Origin: CAVTAE01 sp051649365
GTDB taxonomy: Bacteria; Deinococcota; Deinococci; Deinococcales; Trueperaceae
DNA: 12,441 bases
Assembly: GCA_051649365.1 (NCBI GenBank)
Contig: JBOFGY010000056.1
Span: 1-12,441, forward strand
Direction: 5' to 3'
The notes below the pieces were generated by a model. The model was given only the letters and a program-made list of their open reading frames with translations. It did not search any database and was not told where the DNA came from. The position numbers and the translations under genes are program-made. Of the stretch, positions 1 through 6,980 are shown piece by piece; the stretch's first letter is position 1; every line of letters starts with the position of its first letter.

Positions 1-77
1 TGGTCTTCGACCCGTCTGGCTGCATCTATCTTGACTTCGACACTGTATTCCCGTTGGTCCTTCTTTACCGTTGCCAT
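1..77 (-). CDS. 5' end of an unidentified gene, cut by the window edge
   Basis: An ATG at 77 opens a frame that stays open to the window edge and encodes about 25 residues, beginning MATVKKDQREYSVEV and continuing KIDAARRVED. A textbook Shine-Dalgarno AGGAGG lies six bases upstream of the ATG (around 84-89), which is the same layout as infC in this window. That ribosome-binding site is the main reason to call a start here. The visible part is charged and has no signal peptide or membrane segment. I do not recognise the family from so short a piece. It begins about 48 bases after the last readable codon of the di-heme oxidoreductase pseudogene on the same strand, so it may once have been co-transcribed with it. 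Confidence 0.6.
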   Translation of the reverse strand, partial: MATVKKDQREYSVEVKIDAARRVED

Positions 78-125
78 TCTAGACCTCCTGAGATTCTATA
101 GTCTCTTCCCGCAGTGTCTAAGATT

Positions 126-1378
126 TCAAGCCAAGTCCACGTTGCGAAAGGTTTCTTTCGCAGTCTCAGCCTCTCCGCCGTGCCACAAGATGGCCTCCTC
201 GAGCGTTCTGGCTCTGCCGTTATGCAAATAGGCTTCGTCACTAAGTACGGTTTTCACTAAACCAATACCCCACAGTCGCCAGTCCTGGCCGCTTGCGGAG
301 AATTCAGGGCGATTATCAGCAAGTTCTGGCTCCATGTTATGAAGTAACAAGTCAGTAAAGGGGTAAATTGTTTTATCTCTTAGAGCCTCCGTGGGGTGCT
401 TGTCACCCGTAGTGAAACTAGGAGTGTGGCAACTCTGGCAGTTCATAATCATAAACGTTTCTTGCCCACGTCGCACGTTTGCATCATAAATGTTGTGGCG
501 TGCAGGTACAGCTAGCATTTGTGTATAGGCCGTGACGTTTTGTAAAAACTCGAGGCTGATGTCATCTTTGGCACCTGTGTGGTCAGCCTTGATGGGATTG
601 CCTACGCCTATATCACCTTCAAAGGCTCCAGCATTTTGCTCGAGCAAGTCAGGGTTATTGGCTTTGAGTCCAAAACGTCCTAAACGCAAAGAACCATTGG
701 TTTGTGGCAACCAGTTGGGGTTACCACGGATGCCATCACCATTTTCGTCGTCGGGGTCTGCGAGCGCGAGAATGTCTTCTTCGCTGATGGACTCGAGCAA
801 ACCGTGCCAAATACAGGTGGCGCAATCCGCATGGAGGTCAAGCATGTCTTTCATGGGTTCCCCGTCTGCTAGCGTGACAGTTGTGGAGGGTGTACGTAAA
901 TATATAGTTACTACCATCTCCGTAGCTACCTTTTACATCTTCCCAAGCGACTGCAATCGTGCCATGTGACAAGGTTCCTTCAATTGCTTGATCTTGAAAT
1001 TGATGACCCATTTCGGGATGTTCACTGCCGTCGGTCCTGCTCACTTTAAGAATGCCCTGCGTCAGTTTTTCAGGGTCGCCGTAAATAGGTAAACCACGTC
1101 CGTCACCAATATGACAAGACTCACAAGATACGTTGTTAAAGCGTGGACCGAGACCAGCTAGTTCATTTTCATTCATGCCAAAGACAGCCTCAAAGCCTTC
1201 GTCACCTTCTTCAACTGGTGTTTTTCTGTTAGGGTCAAGCGTTTAACTGCATTGGTATAGGCTTCACTTGAGTCATCATAAGTGAAGTGAGCACCTCGAG
1301 GGAGCCACGCAAAAGATCAGGAGCTGAAAAGGTCATGACTGAAAAAACTAGGATTAAAAAGACAACACCATGACGCAT
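126..1378 (-). pseudogene. Di-heme cytochrome c oxidoreductase (DUF1111/DHOR-like), frameshifted
   Basis: Read in pieces, this is a periplasmic di-heme oxidoreductase of the DUF1111 'thiol oxidoreductase'/putative peroxidase type. The ATG at 1378 begins a signal peptide (MRHGVVFLILVFSVMTFSAP). Later frames give AHFTYDDSSEAYTNAVKRLT, then GLGPRFNNVSCESCHIGDGRG with heme motif CESCH near 1109-1123, then GLLESISEEDI and DENGDGIRGNPNW, and the second heme motif CQSCH near 428-442. The reading frame changes three times: near 1295-1305, near 1243 (one base apparently missing in ACC-CTAACAG), and near 903. No single frame gives the whole protein. The C-terminus (HGGEAETAKETFRNVDLA, stop at 126-128) is also shorter than usual, because the family normally continues with a short helix ending near FLxSL. 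Both CxxCH motifs remain, so decay looks fairly recent. Sequencing indels are an alternative to true decay, but three independent ones are unlikely. The family call is confident; loss of function is very probable. Confidence 0.85.
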
Positions 1379-1382
1379 TTTA

Positions 1383-1422
1383 GCCTCTACCAAAGACTGT
1401 TAGAACACTCTTTGGTAGAGGC
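1383..1422. promoter_or_regulatory. 40-bp near-perfect palindrome at the di-heme gene start
   Basis: The two halves are reverse complements in 18 of 20 pairs. The outer arms (1383-1396 and 1409-1422) match over 14 bp without error, then a C:C mismatch, then four more pairs, then a central AG. On the minus strand the inner arm ends in TAGAGGC followed by TAAA and the ATG at 1378, so the only plausible ribosome-binding sequence sits inside the stem. Neither side has a T-run, so it is not a standard Rho-independent terminator. It could be an operator for a dimeric regulator, an RNA hairpin that hides the ribosome-binding site, or a small mobile palindrome. Confidence 0.6.
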
Positions 1423-1568
1423 AATCATTCCTCACGTCAAAATTAGTTAGAACTTTAAGTTTGTTTCTTTACACCTGCAATTTTCATTGGTACTGTCATT
1501 TTACAAAGTGGTGGAGTGCGAAGGCTGTGATGCTTGTCACCATTCATAGTTGTTCACAAAAGATACTA
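1423..1568. other. Intergenic stretch between the palindrome and the IS element
   Basis: No convincing gene is present. Before the IS landed, this was the spacer between the methyltransferase stop and the di-heme gene, both on the minus strand. A weak minus-strand promoter-like pair (TTGCAG, 17 bases, TAAAGT) can be read pointing at the di-heme gene, but it is not strong enough to call separately. The spacer contains no CTCGAG. Confidence 0.4.
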
Positions 1569-1590
1569 GACCTCTTACGAAATAACGAAA
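1569..1590 (+). repeat. Terminal inverted repeat of the IS (transposase 3' end)
   Basis: This 22-bp end pairs with 2457-2478 on the opposite strand with four mismatches. Shared blocks reading inward are GAC, TCTT, CGAAAT, AC and AAA. The target dinucleotide TA lies directly outside at 1567-1568. Confidence 0.75.
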
Positions 1591-1608
1591 CGCCAAACAG
1601 GGCAGGGC

Positions 1609-2040
1609 TTAACGGTTGTAAGTAAGGTTACAGATTGCAGCAAGGAGGTGAAGCCTAAGCCCAAAACGCCTACGTTTGTTGCGGTAAGTTTCCTTGAGAA
1701 TGCGAAAGATTTTGAGGTCACGAATGACATGCTCGACAGTGATACGCAGGCTAGCGAGTTTGCGATTAGTACGTTTTGCCTCTTTGCTCAAGGGTTTCTT
1801 GGGTGGTTTACGCTGGGGTGTCTGACTGTTGCTATGGAAGTGTTGCAGACCTTGGTAGCCTCTGTCACCCAAGACTTCAGTGAGTTCGTAACATTCTATG
1901 TTGGAGCGTTTGAACAGCTTAAAGTCATGCTCCCGTCCTTTGCCCACCAAGACATACAAGATTTTCTTACGCTTTTTATCAACGACGACTTGTGCCTTTA
2001 AGGTGTGACGTTTCTTCTTACCTGAGTAGTACCTGCGCTG
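1609..2040 (-). CDS. IS5-family transposase, C-terminal frame (orfB)
   Basis: This frame encodes the C-terminal half of the DDE transposase and has no ribosome-binding site of its own. It is reached by a -1 slip at the run of eight A residues at 2048-2041, at the slippery sequence A AAA AAC. After the slip the product continues NQRRYYSGKKKRHTLKAQ, the expected family sequence straight after ERPKK. It contains the second catalytic Asp in VLGDRGYQGL (about residue 192 of the joined protein) and the catalytic Glu in ITVEHVIRDLKIFR (about residue 236), and ends AAICNLTYNR. The joined protein is about 276 residues, normal for this group. The A-run could also be an inactivating change, but two-frame IS5 members that use a slip are well known. 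Confidence 0.8.
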   Translation of the reverse strand, partial: QRRYYSGKKKRHTLKAQVVVDKKRKKILYVLVGKGREHDFKLFKRSNIECYELTEVLGDRGYQGLQHFHSNSQTPQRKPPKKPLSKEAKRTNRKLASLRITVEHVIRDLKIFRILKETYRNKRRRFGLRLHLLAAICNLTYNR

Positions 2041-2438
2041 TTTTTTTTAGGTCGTTCCATCGGTGTTTCACCCACATCTATGATGACAATATCCCAATGA
2101 CTCTCTTTCAGAGTTTTTCGTCCTGGCAGATGAAAGTCTTTGCTTTCTAACAGCAGTTCCTCTGTTTTGGTCACCATACGTTGGGCTGTGGACTCATGGA
2201 TACCCCCATCTATCGCTAGCCTCAATAAACTGGGATACTCCCGCAGATACTGCAAGGTCATCAGCACTTTGTCTTCGGGTGACAGCTTGCTCTTGCGTCC
2301 TGCCGTTTTCCCTGCTTCATGTGCCGCGATCACTTTCACCATAAGTTTGTAGACCTTGAATGTGACCCCCACTAAGCGTTTGAACTGCTTCTTGTTGAGC
2401 TTCTTTAACCAGATATAGCTTCCTTGTTTCGTTGGCAT
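1998..2438 (-). CDS. IS5-family transposase, N-terminal frame (orfA)
   Basis: The ATG at 2438 is preceded by AAGGA. The first frame supplies the N-terminal DNA-binding part: KSKLSPEDKVLMTLQYL and REYPSLLRLAIDGGIHES resemble the helix-turn-helix region of IS5 transposases. The first catalytic Asp is in VIIDVGETPMERPKK (about residue 121). Past residue 133 the frame runs into 13 unrelated residues and stops, as expected if the working product is made by slipping into the orfB frame. Without the slip only a short N-terminal protein is made, which in such elements can act as a repressor of transposition. That regulatory role is an inference. Confidence 0.82.
   Translation of the reverse strand: MPTKQGSYIWLKKLNKKQFKRLVGVTFKVYKLMVKVIAAHEAGKTAGRKSKLSPEDKVLMTLQYLREYPSLLRLAIDGGIHESTAQRMVTKTEELLLESKDFHLPGRKTLKESHWDIVIIDVGETPMERPKKNSAGTTQVRRNVTP
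2041..2048 (-). promoter_or_regulatory. A8 slippery run, predicted -1 frameshift site in the transposase
   Basis: On the coding strand the codons read CCT AAA AAA AAC AGC. The last A of the second AAA codon plus the next two codons form the -1 motif A AAA AAC. Slipping back by one base changes SAGTTQ to QRRYYSG, which restores the conserved family sequence. The decayed IS relative at the right end of the window has only six A residues here and would be read in one frame, so the longer run is a difference between the two copies. Confidence 0.65.
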
Positions 2439-2456
2439 TCCTTATAAAACGCTACT

Positions 2457-2478
2457 TTTGGTGATTTCGCAAGATGTC
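2457..2478 (-). repeat. Terminal inverted repeat of the IS (transposase 5' end)
   Basis: This is the partner of 1569-1590, with 18 of 22 positions matching. The TA target copy lies directly outside at 2479-2480, inside the methyltransferase stop codon. Confidence 0.75.
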
Positions 2479-3263
2479 TATTCGATAACTGTTTTCCAAA
2501 GTAGCCTTCTATGTGGTGTGACCAAACCTCGAGAACTGTCATACATCTTAAAGATAGTCTCGAGTGCAGATTCGCTTTCTGGAAATGAAGGCAAGTTAGC
2601 TGAAAAATTTCCCCACGTCAAAAATTTGTACAGTTCTTTGGGTTCTTCAAAGATTTCTGGAACGTCAAACAGCCAATAGCTATGTAACTCGAGCCCACTC
2701 TTGGAGAGTCTTTGTTTTACATCCTCAAGAATATTGCCACTTGTGGGAAAAGGAAATCTGAACCCTGCAGGTAACAACGTATGCCAGTTAGGTAATGGAG
2801 TCTCGAGCGGATTAAGCATGGTTATCACCGCATCAGGTTTTGCGACGCGCTTTGCATCTTCTAGCCAGTGCAGCGGGCCACGTCTCAAGATGAAAAGGTC
2901 AACTGAGTTGTCAATGGCGGGAAGTTTTGGCTTGCCACCGTTTGCTTTGGCAGATGAATCTGCACAAATGAACTCAATATTCTTGAAGCCAAGCTTTACT
3001 GCTTTGTTTTGTGCAAGGGTAATGTAATCTTCTACGAGGTCACAAGCAAGTACGCAGTGACAAAGTGGCGCAATTTCTAAGGCGACTTCACCCTGTCCAC
3101 AACCTGCGTCTAGTACATTTAGGTTTGGCTGAAGATGTGTTTTGACAAGCTCGAGATATGCGTCTTCGCCGTTAAAAGGGGGAAGACGCGAACGCCAAGG
3201 GTAAAAATAGCCTTGCTATGTTTTGGCAAGCTGCTCGTACCAGGCCGGACTATGAGGGTTCAT
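2478..3263 (-). pseudogene. Class I SAM-dependent methyltransferase with an early amber codon
   Basis: From the ATG at 3263 the frame encodes 261 residue positions ending RLLWKTVIE. It begins MNPHSPAWYEQLAKT, meets TAG at 3218-3216 (codon 16), and continues QGYFYPWRSRLPPFNGEDAY, then the SAM-binding motif I VLDAGCGQGEVALEIA (about residues 50-65). A second strand, CHCVLACDLVEDYITLAQ, follows, and later LFILRRGPLHWLEDAKRV, consistent with the C-terminal part of the Rossmann methyltransferase fold. No ATG, GTG or TTG lies between the amber codon and motif I, so re-initiation cannot rescue the SAM site. Only a fragment from 2888 has its own ATG. The substrate is unknown. Its stop codon is the IS insertion point, and its length is unchanged by the insertion. 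It follows the CoA-binding gene by 35 bases. Confidence 0.8.
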
Positions 3264-3298
3264 CGTGTTGCTTTTGTCACTCCTCAACTCTTCACCGC

Positions 3299-3727
3299 TC
3301 AGCTCCCAAAAAACATTTGGTGGTCGGCAAGTGTACAACGGTTTTGCACAACTTCAATCCCTGCCTCAGAGAGTTTCTGTGCTGCTTCATCGTTTTGAAT
3401 TCCGAGTTGCAACCACACGACTTTTGGTAAGGGTTTCATGGCGAGAATATCTTCAAGATGTTCTGGTATCGCTTCACTGCGTCTGAACACGTCCACGAGG
3501 TCAATGGCTGTTGTAAGCTCAGAAAGTTTCGAGACCGTTGTCTTACCAAGAATATCTCTTCCAACATAAACAGCATTCACTGGAAAAACGTCGTAACCCC
3601 TCGAGTCCAAATATCTTGGTACGTAGTAGGCGGCTTTGCTCACGTCGTGGTGAGCACCTAAAACGGCAACCGTTTTGCTCTCTTGCAAAATACGTTTTAC
3701 TTCGCTTAGTTCGGTGATGATTGGCAT
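3299..3727 (-). CDS. CoA-binding Rossmann-fold protein (CoA_binding_2/YccU-like)
   Basis: The 142-residue product is a complete single-domain protein of the succinyl-CoA-synthetase-alpha-like CoA-binding family. The nucleotide-binding strand and loop are visible as TVAVLGAHHDVSKAAYYV (about residues 18-35), followed by YLDSRGYDVFPVN. The later motif KVVWLQLGIQNDEAAQKLSEAG and the ending VVQNRCTLADHQ are typical of the family, whose terminal part usually reads NRCxxxEH. The exact cellular role of these small proteins is not established; they are cytosolic and bind CoA or acyl-CoA. It starts eight bases after the dehydrogenase stop and is followed by the methyltransferase, so it sits inside one minus-strand operon. 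It is the only clearly intact gene among the cytosolic members of that operon. Confidence 0.88.
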   Translation of the reverse strand: MPIITELSEVKRILQESKTVAVLGAHHDVSKAAYYVPRYLDSRGYDVFPVNAVYVGRDILGKTTVSKLSELTTAIDLVDVFRRSEAIPEHLEDILAMKPLPKVVWLQLGIQNDEAAQKLSEAGIEVVQNRCTLADHQMFFGS

Positions 3728-3735
3728 GGGTTATT

Positions 3736-4850
3736 TTACATGGCTGCCCTAAGCACTCCTGTCAATTCTTCGGTGCTCAAAATGACTGGATTACCTTTCA
3801 TGCTGCTAGCGTTTTGTGTTTTGTCCACAACATCTGGAATCATTTGCTTTGTTAGACCAAGTTTCGAGAGTGTTGGAATGTCAAGCCCTAGGCAAAGCTC
3901 TTGCAAATACGTCACAGCATCATCAGCTTTTGCTTTCTCATTATTCATCAGGATTTTTGCAACTTCATCAAAACGCTCTAATGTGTGAGCTTTGCTCAGG
4001 GTTTTTATGTTTGCTTTCACAACATGGGGTAAAAGCGCGGCACAAAGACTGCCATGTGGTGCATTCAGCATTCCACCAAGTGGCCCAGCAAAGCCGTGAA
4101 CTGCCCCGAGCTTAGCGTTTGCTAATGCTAAACCACCAAAGAGACTTGCTAAGGACATATCTTCTCGCGCGCTTGCATCCTCAGGAGCTTCGCAAGCATG
4201 CTTCAAACTTCGTGAGGCGCGTCTGAGTCCTTCACGGCAGAAACCGTCTGTCCATGGGGTTTGCTTGACTTCAGACAAAGGGCTTGAGGCATTGTGTGAG
4301 TGCGTCTAAACCCGGGCATGCTGTAGGTCAGTGTTGGGTCAACGGGCGCGATAATCGGCAACATGAGAGGGCTTCGCGTACTCACTTTGACCTGTTTTTC
4401 AGGCACGCTAAGGACGGCGTTCGCGGTGACTTCGGAGCCTGTATCTGCTGTCGTCGGGATGGCAATAAAGGGTGCGGCTTTGTTTTTGAGTGGTTGCCCT
4501 TTGCCTACAAGCTCGAGGTGATCCAAGGGTTCGCCAAGGTTGGTCATGAGGGCAGAAACAGCTTTGCCCGCATCCAAAACACTCCCGCCGCCCATGGCTA
4601 CTACAAAGTCACATTGAGAGGTTTTAGCAAGATTTAGAGCTTCGAGAATCAGTGGAACACTGGGCTCGTTTGGCACATTAAATGTTAGTGAGGGTTGCTC
4701 GAGTTGCGCTAGCAGTGGTTCGAGTCTGTCCAAATTTTTTCCGCCGACAAGGAGAGCCTTTCTGCCAAACTGAGAGGCTAAAGTACCGACCCGCTTAAAC
4801 GTATCTCTACCAAAAACTATTTGTGTAGCCGTAGCAAATTCAAAGTTCAC
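3736..4850 (-). pseudogene. Iron-containing alcohol dehydrogenase / maleylacetate reductase-like, disrupted
   Basis: The GTG at 4850 opens MNFEFATATQIVFGRDTF, the usual N-terminus of this NAD(P)-dependent, metal-dependent dehydrogenase family. The nucleotide motif is FVVAMGGGSVLDAGKAVS (about residues 82-99), then IAIPTTADTGSEVTANAVLS. The C-terminal part carries the metal-binding region GAVHGFAGPLGG and NAPHGSLCAALLPHV. The join between the halves is damaged at three places. After DPTLTYSMP about 20 bases are missing near 4311-4316, because the next readable piece is GLDALTQCLKPFV in another frame. That piece ends at an in-frame TGA at 4273-4271. An extra G near 4252-4253 then shifts NPM out of frame with TDGFCREGLRRA. 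The start has no clear ribosome-binding site and lies 15 bases after the barrel gene. The substrate cannot be named; ring-cleavage or alcohol metabolism is possible. Confidence 0.87.
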
Positions 4851-4865
4851 GGCTGCATCATAAAA

Positions 4866-5405
4866 CTAAAAGCGAAACAAGATAATACCAAGACGAATAC
4901 GCGGTGAAAAATCAACGGCAGTGACGTTGAAATACGGCGAAAGATCAACTTCAGACCCCAGCTCGAGAAACAGCTCTGGCCCGATGTCATAAGTGATACC
5001 CACAAAGGGTGTCGCAAGAAATGCCCAGTACGATTTATAAGCAAAGGTCGTTCTGTTATACGCCACTGCAAAACCACCACCCGCATACATATCGAGAGCT
5101 TCGGGTAAAAAAGTAGCTATGTTGAAGGTATATACACCTTCAAGCCCCAGGCTGTAGCTCGAGGTTTCAGGTGCAAAGCGTTCACGCTCGGGACGGTAGG
5201 TAAAGCCAAAGGTCGTGCGAAAGGCAAAGTCATCTTTAACAACGGTGTAAAAACGCGCTTGTCCACCCCATAAATAACTGCCAGATAAACCAACTGCGAA
5301 TGTTGTTTCCTGTGCATTTGCAATGTTCCAAGTTGAGTAAAGTGCCAAGCTGAGTAAGCAAAAAAATAATCGAAGAAACTGACGCTTCCAAGCTGAGGTA
5401 AACAC
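4866..5405 (-). CDS. Outer-membrane beta-barrel protein, secreted
   Basis: From GTG at 5405 the product is about 179 residues with a clear signal peptide: KRQFLRLFF, a hydrophobic core CLLSLALYSTW, and a likely cleavage after ANA before QETTFAVG. The mature part alternates hydrophobic and polar residues in strands with many Tyr, Phe and Gly (YSLGLEGVYTF, MYAGGGFAVAY, PRIRLGIILFRF) and ends in Phe, the signature recognised by the barrel assembly machinery. The frame is open further upstream: an ATG at 5477 overlaps the final stop of the CotH gene as ATGA and would add 24 residues before the signal peptide. I prefer the GTG because it gives a normal signal peptide and leaves the hairpin at 5408-5427 outside the gene. 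No specific function is recognisable. Confidence 0.75.
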   Translation of the reverse strand: MFTSAWKRQFLRLFFCLLSLALYSTWNIANAQETTFAVGLSGSYLWGGQARFYTVVKDDFAFRTTFGFTYRPERERFAPETSSYSLGLEGVYTFNIATFLPEALDMYAGGGFAVAYNRTTFAYKSYWAFLATPFVGITYDIGPELFLELGSEVDLSPYFNVTAVDFSPRIRLGIILFRF

Positions 5406-5407
5406 AA

Positions 5408-5427
5408 CAAGGGGCTGTAGCCCCTTG
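5408..5427 (-). terminator. GC-rich hairpin between CotH and the barrel gene
   Basis: A perfect 9-bp stem (CAAGGGGCT with AGCCCCTTG) with a two-base centre lies directly before the GTG start of the barrel gene. On the minus strand it is followed by TTGTGTTT, a modest U-rich tail, so it may act as a partial terminator after CotH or may affect access to the barrel start. It could also be one copy of a dispersed intergenic repeat. Confidence 0.4.
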
Positions 5428-5473
5428 GCTCCGCTGACGAAAGTATGTTTTGAAGTTCTGTGTAGGGCAAGAG

Positions 5474-6748
5474 TCATTTCACCAACGCTCCCATATTTGC
5501 GTCCAGCCAAGCGAGGCGGGTCTCAAGCCACGTCTTTAGGTAGGTAATTTCGCTTTCGTAAGTTGCACCCACAAAGCGGTTTGGCCAAATATAAGTATTC
5601 AAAATAGGCTACCTTTCAAAGTTGTGCTGACTTGAATCGCCAAGCGTTCTTACAAATTCATCAATTTTGGTATACAGATTGTTCGTGCTTAAGTGCGTTT
5701 GGCGTAAGCTGCGATACCGCTCAACATAGGCAGCTGCAAAGGTGGAGTCTTGTAATAAACGGTCTGTCCAGGGTCTGTTCGTAAGTAAAAAGCCTTCGGG
5801 TTCGCCTGCATTACCAAAGGTATTGTTGCCGAGGGCGAGATCAAAGTCCCAAAGGGGGCCTGGTTTAAGTACGTCTTCTTTATCTTTGTAAAAATAGGTG
5901 CTGCGGTTAAAGGCATCAGGATTTTTGAAGATGTCACTAATGAGCATGTAATCTATAAACGTCAATTCGTCGGTAAATGACCGAAAGCCAGTGCTCGGGT
6001 CTTGGAAGTTGGGGCCGTAGAGCGTCTCTGCAAACTGCGTAACGTAATCGGTGATATAGCTTTTGCGCTCAGCAGTGAGTTCTTCGTCACTGGGGTACTG
6101 GATGATGTAAACACAGGAGCCGTCACCGGCCGTGCGCGGAACCTGGAAGAAGACTTCATCAGGGTCTGGAGCCACACCGCACTGAAACTCGAGCAAGTAC
6201 CCACCAGTCAGATTTTCAGAAACTTTTGAAATATCCACGCGGTTTTTGTCACGCTTGATGCGCTCGAGCAGTACGTAGACGCCTTGATAGTCCTCATTCA
6301 AAAAGACGTTAGTAAAAAGCTGCCGACTGGCGTAATAGCCAAGGTCACGGGCCGTTTGGTAAACGAGGTTATTGCGAATGAGGGATTTATCCGTAAAGGG
6401 GGCGTAGAGAATCCAGTCACTTTCCTTGGGCATGCCCAGGAGTTCGACCTCGAGTTCTTCCCCTGCTTCATCCCAGGTCTCGAGGCTGTATTGCTTTTTG
6501 GCAAAAGACTGTGAACTCGTGCCGCGCCGCTCAATCCCGATAAAGCCGTCATATGCGTTGGGTGTGCCTCCAATTGCGTTTACCCCTTCCCCCGCAATCA
6601 CCTGCATTTTTGCCTGAATTTTGGGGTTGTCAGGGATGGTTTCTCCAGCTGTGTCTATCTTGATAATGGGGAGGTTACTTTCGGGTACATTTATGGGTTG
6701 CAGGCAGCCAGTTAAAAGGAGTACTAGAAGGAGCCAAAATCGCGTCAT
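5474..6748 (-). pseudogene. CotH-kinase-like lipoprotein with an internal amber codon
   Basis: The ATG at 6748 begins a lipoprotein signal peptide ending in the lipobox LLTGC (Cys15), so the protein is exported and lipid-anchored. The body matches the CotH family of atypical protein kinase-like proteins: GFIGIERRGTSSQSFAKKQYSLE (read in two parts, about residues 68-90), LGMPKESDWILYAPFTDKSL, RNNLVYQTARDLG, GVYVLLERIKRDKNRVDI, and the acidic DFDLALGN, which resembles the metal-binding end of the active site. The frame meets TAG at 5611-5609 directly after QHNFER. It then continues without further fault as PILNTYIWPNRFVG and YLKTWLETRLAWLD to a TGA at 5474. Family members have Trp at the TAG site (RW-PIL), so TGG probably changed to TAG. 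The shorter product of 379 residues loses about 45 C-terminal residues and might retain some function. It is the first gene of the minus-strand operon. Confidence 0.85.
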
Positions 6749-6821
6749 GAAAGAATTTTAACCCTAGGATGTAGGGCTTGAGGCGTGGAAAATTGTACAT
6801 CTTAAAGCAGAGAGCAAACGA

Positions 6822-6884
6822 GGGACGAAAGACAAGAGAAAAGGTAGATTTCCCCTTTGTTTCTCGTCTCCTGTCTTTTGTCTC
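6822..6884. repeat. Imperfect inverted repeat with GACAAAAGACAGGAGA-type arms
   Basis: The left arm at about 6822-6839 (GGGACGAAAGACAAGAGA) and the reverse complement of the right arm at about 6867-6884 (GAGACAAAAGACAGGAGA) agree at roughly 15 of 18 positions. Within each arm the short word GAC(A)AAAGACA is itself iterated. It lies between divergent genes and may be a dispersed intergenic repeat or form an RNA hairpin in the infC leader. The T-run that would make it a terminator is absent. Confidence 0.5.
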
Positions 6885-6919
6885 AACGAGAAAGACCCAA
6901 CATTAACGTCAAATTCGCG

Positions 6920-6949
6920 TTGCGCTAGCCTATCCCTTTCTGCTACACT
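6920..6949 (+). promoter_or_regulatory. Likely sigma-70-type promoter of infC
   Basis: A TTGCGC at 6920-6925 and a TACACT at 6944-6949 are separated by 18 bases, fair matches to TTGACA and TATAAT. They lie 38 bases upstream of the infC start and point into the translation operon. This was placed by eye, so the assignment is tentative. Confidence 0.4.
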
Positions 6950-6974
6950 CTTCCACGGTATGCCCACAGGCACC

Positions 6975-6980
6975 AGGAGG
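6975..6980 (+). promoter_or_regulatory. Ribosome-binding site that fixes the ATC start of infC
   Basis: A perfect AGGAGG sits six bases before ATC. No ATG, GTG or TTG in the correct frame lies at a suitable distance, so this site decides the start codon. Confidence 0.8.

Larger units (their letters stand above)
1569..2478 (-). mobile_element. Complete IS5-family insertion sequence, 910 bp
   Basis: The element carries one transposase in two overlapping frames on the minus strand. Its ends are imperfect inverted repeats of 22 bp (1569-1590 and 2457-2478) that match at 18 positions; read inward both begin GAC, then TCTT and CGAAAT. It is flanked on both sides by the dinucleotide TA (1567-1568 and 2479-2480), as expected for IS5-family groups that duplicate a TA target. 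The target TA was the first two bases of the methyltransferase stop codon TAG, and the first base of the element restores the G. The element has none of the 40 CTCGAG sites found in the window, which marks it as foreign and recent. All three catalytic acidic residues are present, so it may still be mobile. Confidence 0.85.

Noticed and set aside
532..969. Plus-strand open frame of 145 codons opposite the di-heme gene
   Set aside because: It is the mirror of a recognisable family sequence on the minus strand and has no protein features of its own.
1462..1510. Tiny minus-strand frame beginning MTVPMKIAG in the spacer
   Set aside because: Only 14 codons, no ribosome-binding site, and nothing to support translation.
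1510..1555. Plus-strand frame reading CEGCDACHH, which looks like a heme-binding motif
   Set aside because: It is closed within a few codons, has no start or ribosome-binding site, and lies in a spacer. Chance is the best explanation.
5408..5427. A strong Rho-independent terminator after CotH
   Set aside because: The stem is good but the T-tail is interrupted by G residues and the next gene starts at once, so I list it only as a weak terminator-like hairpin.
3216..5611. Reassignment of the TAG codon to an amino acid, because two genes have an in-frame TAG
   Set aside because: The two sites correspond to different expected residues (unknown/Gln-like region and Trp), infC itself ends in TAG, and other lesions nearby are frameshifts and a TGA. 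Decay explains everything more simply.
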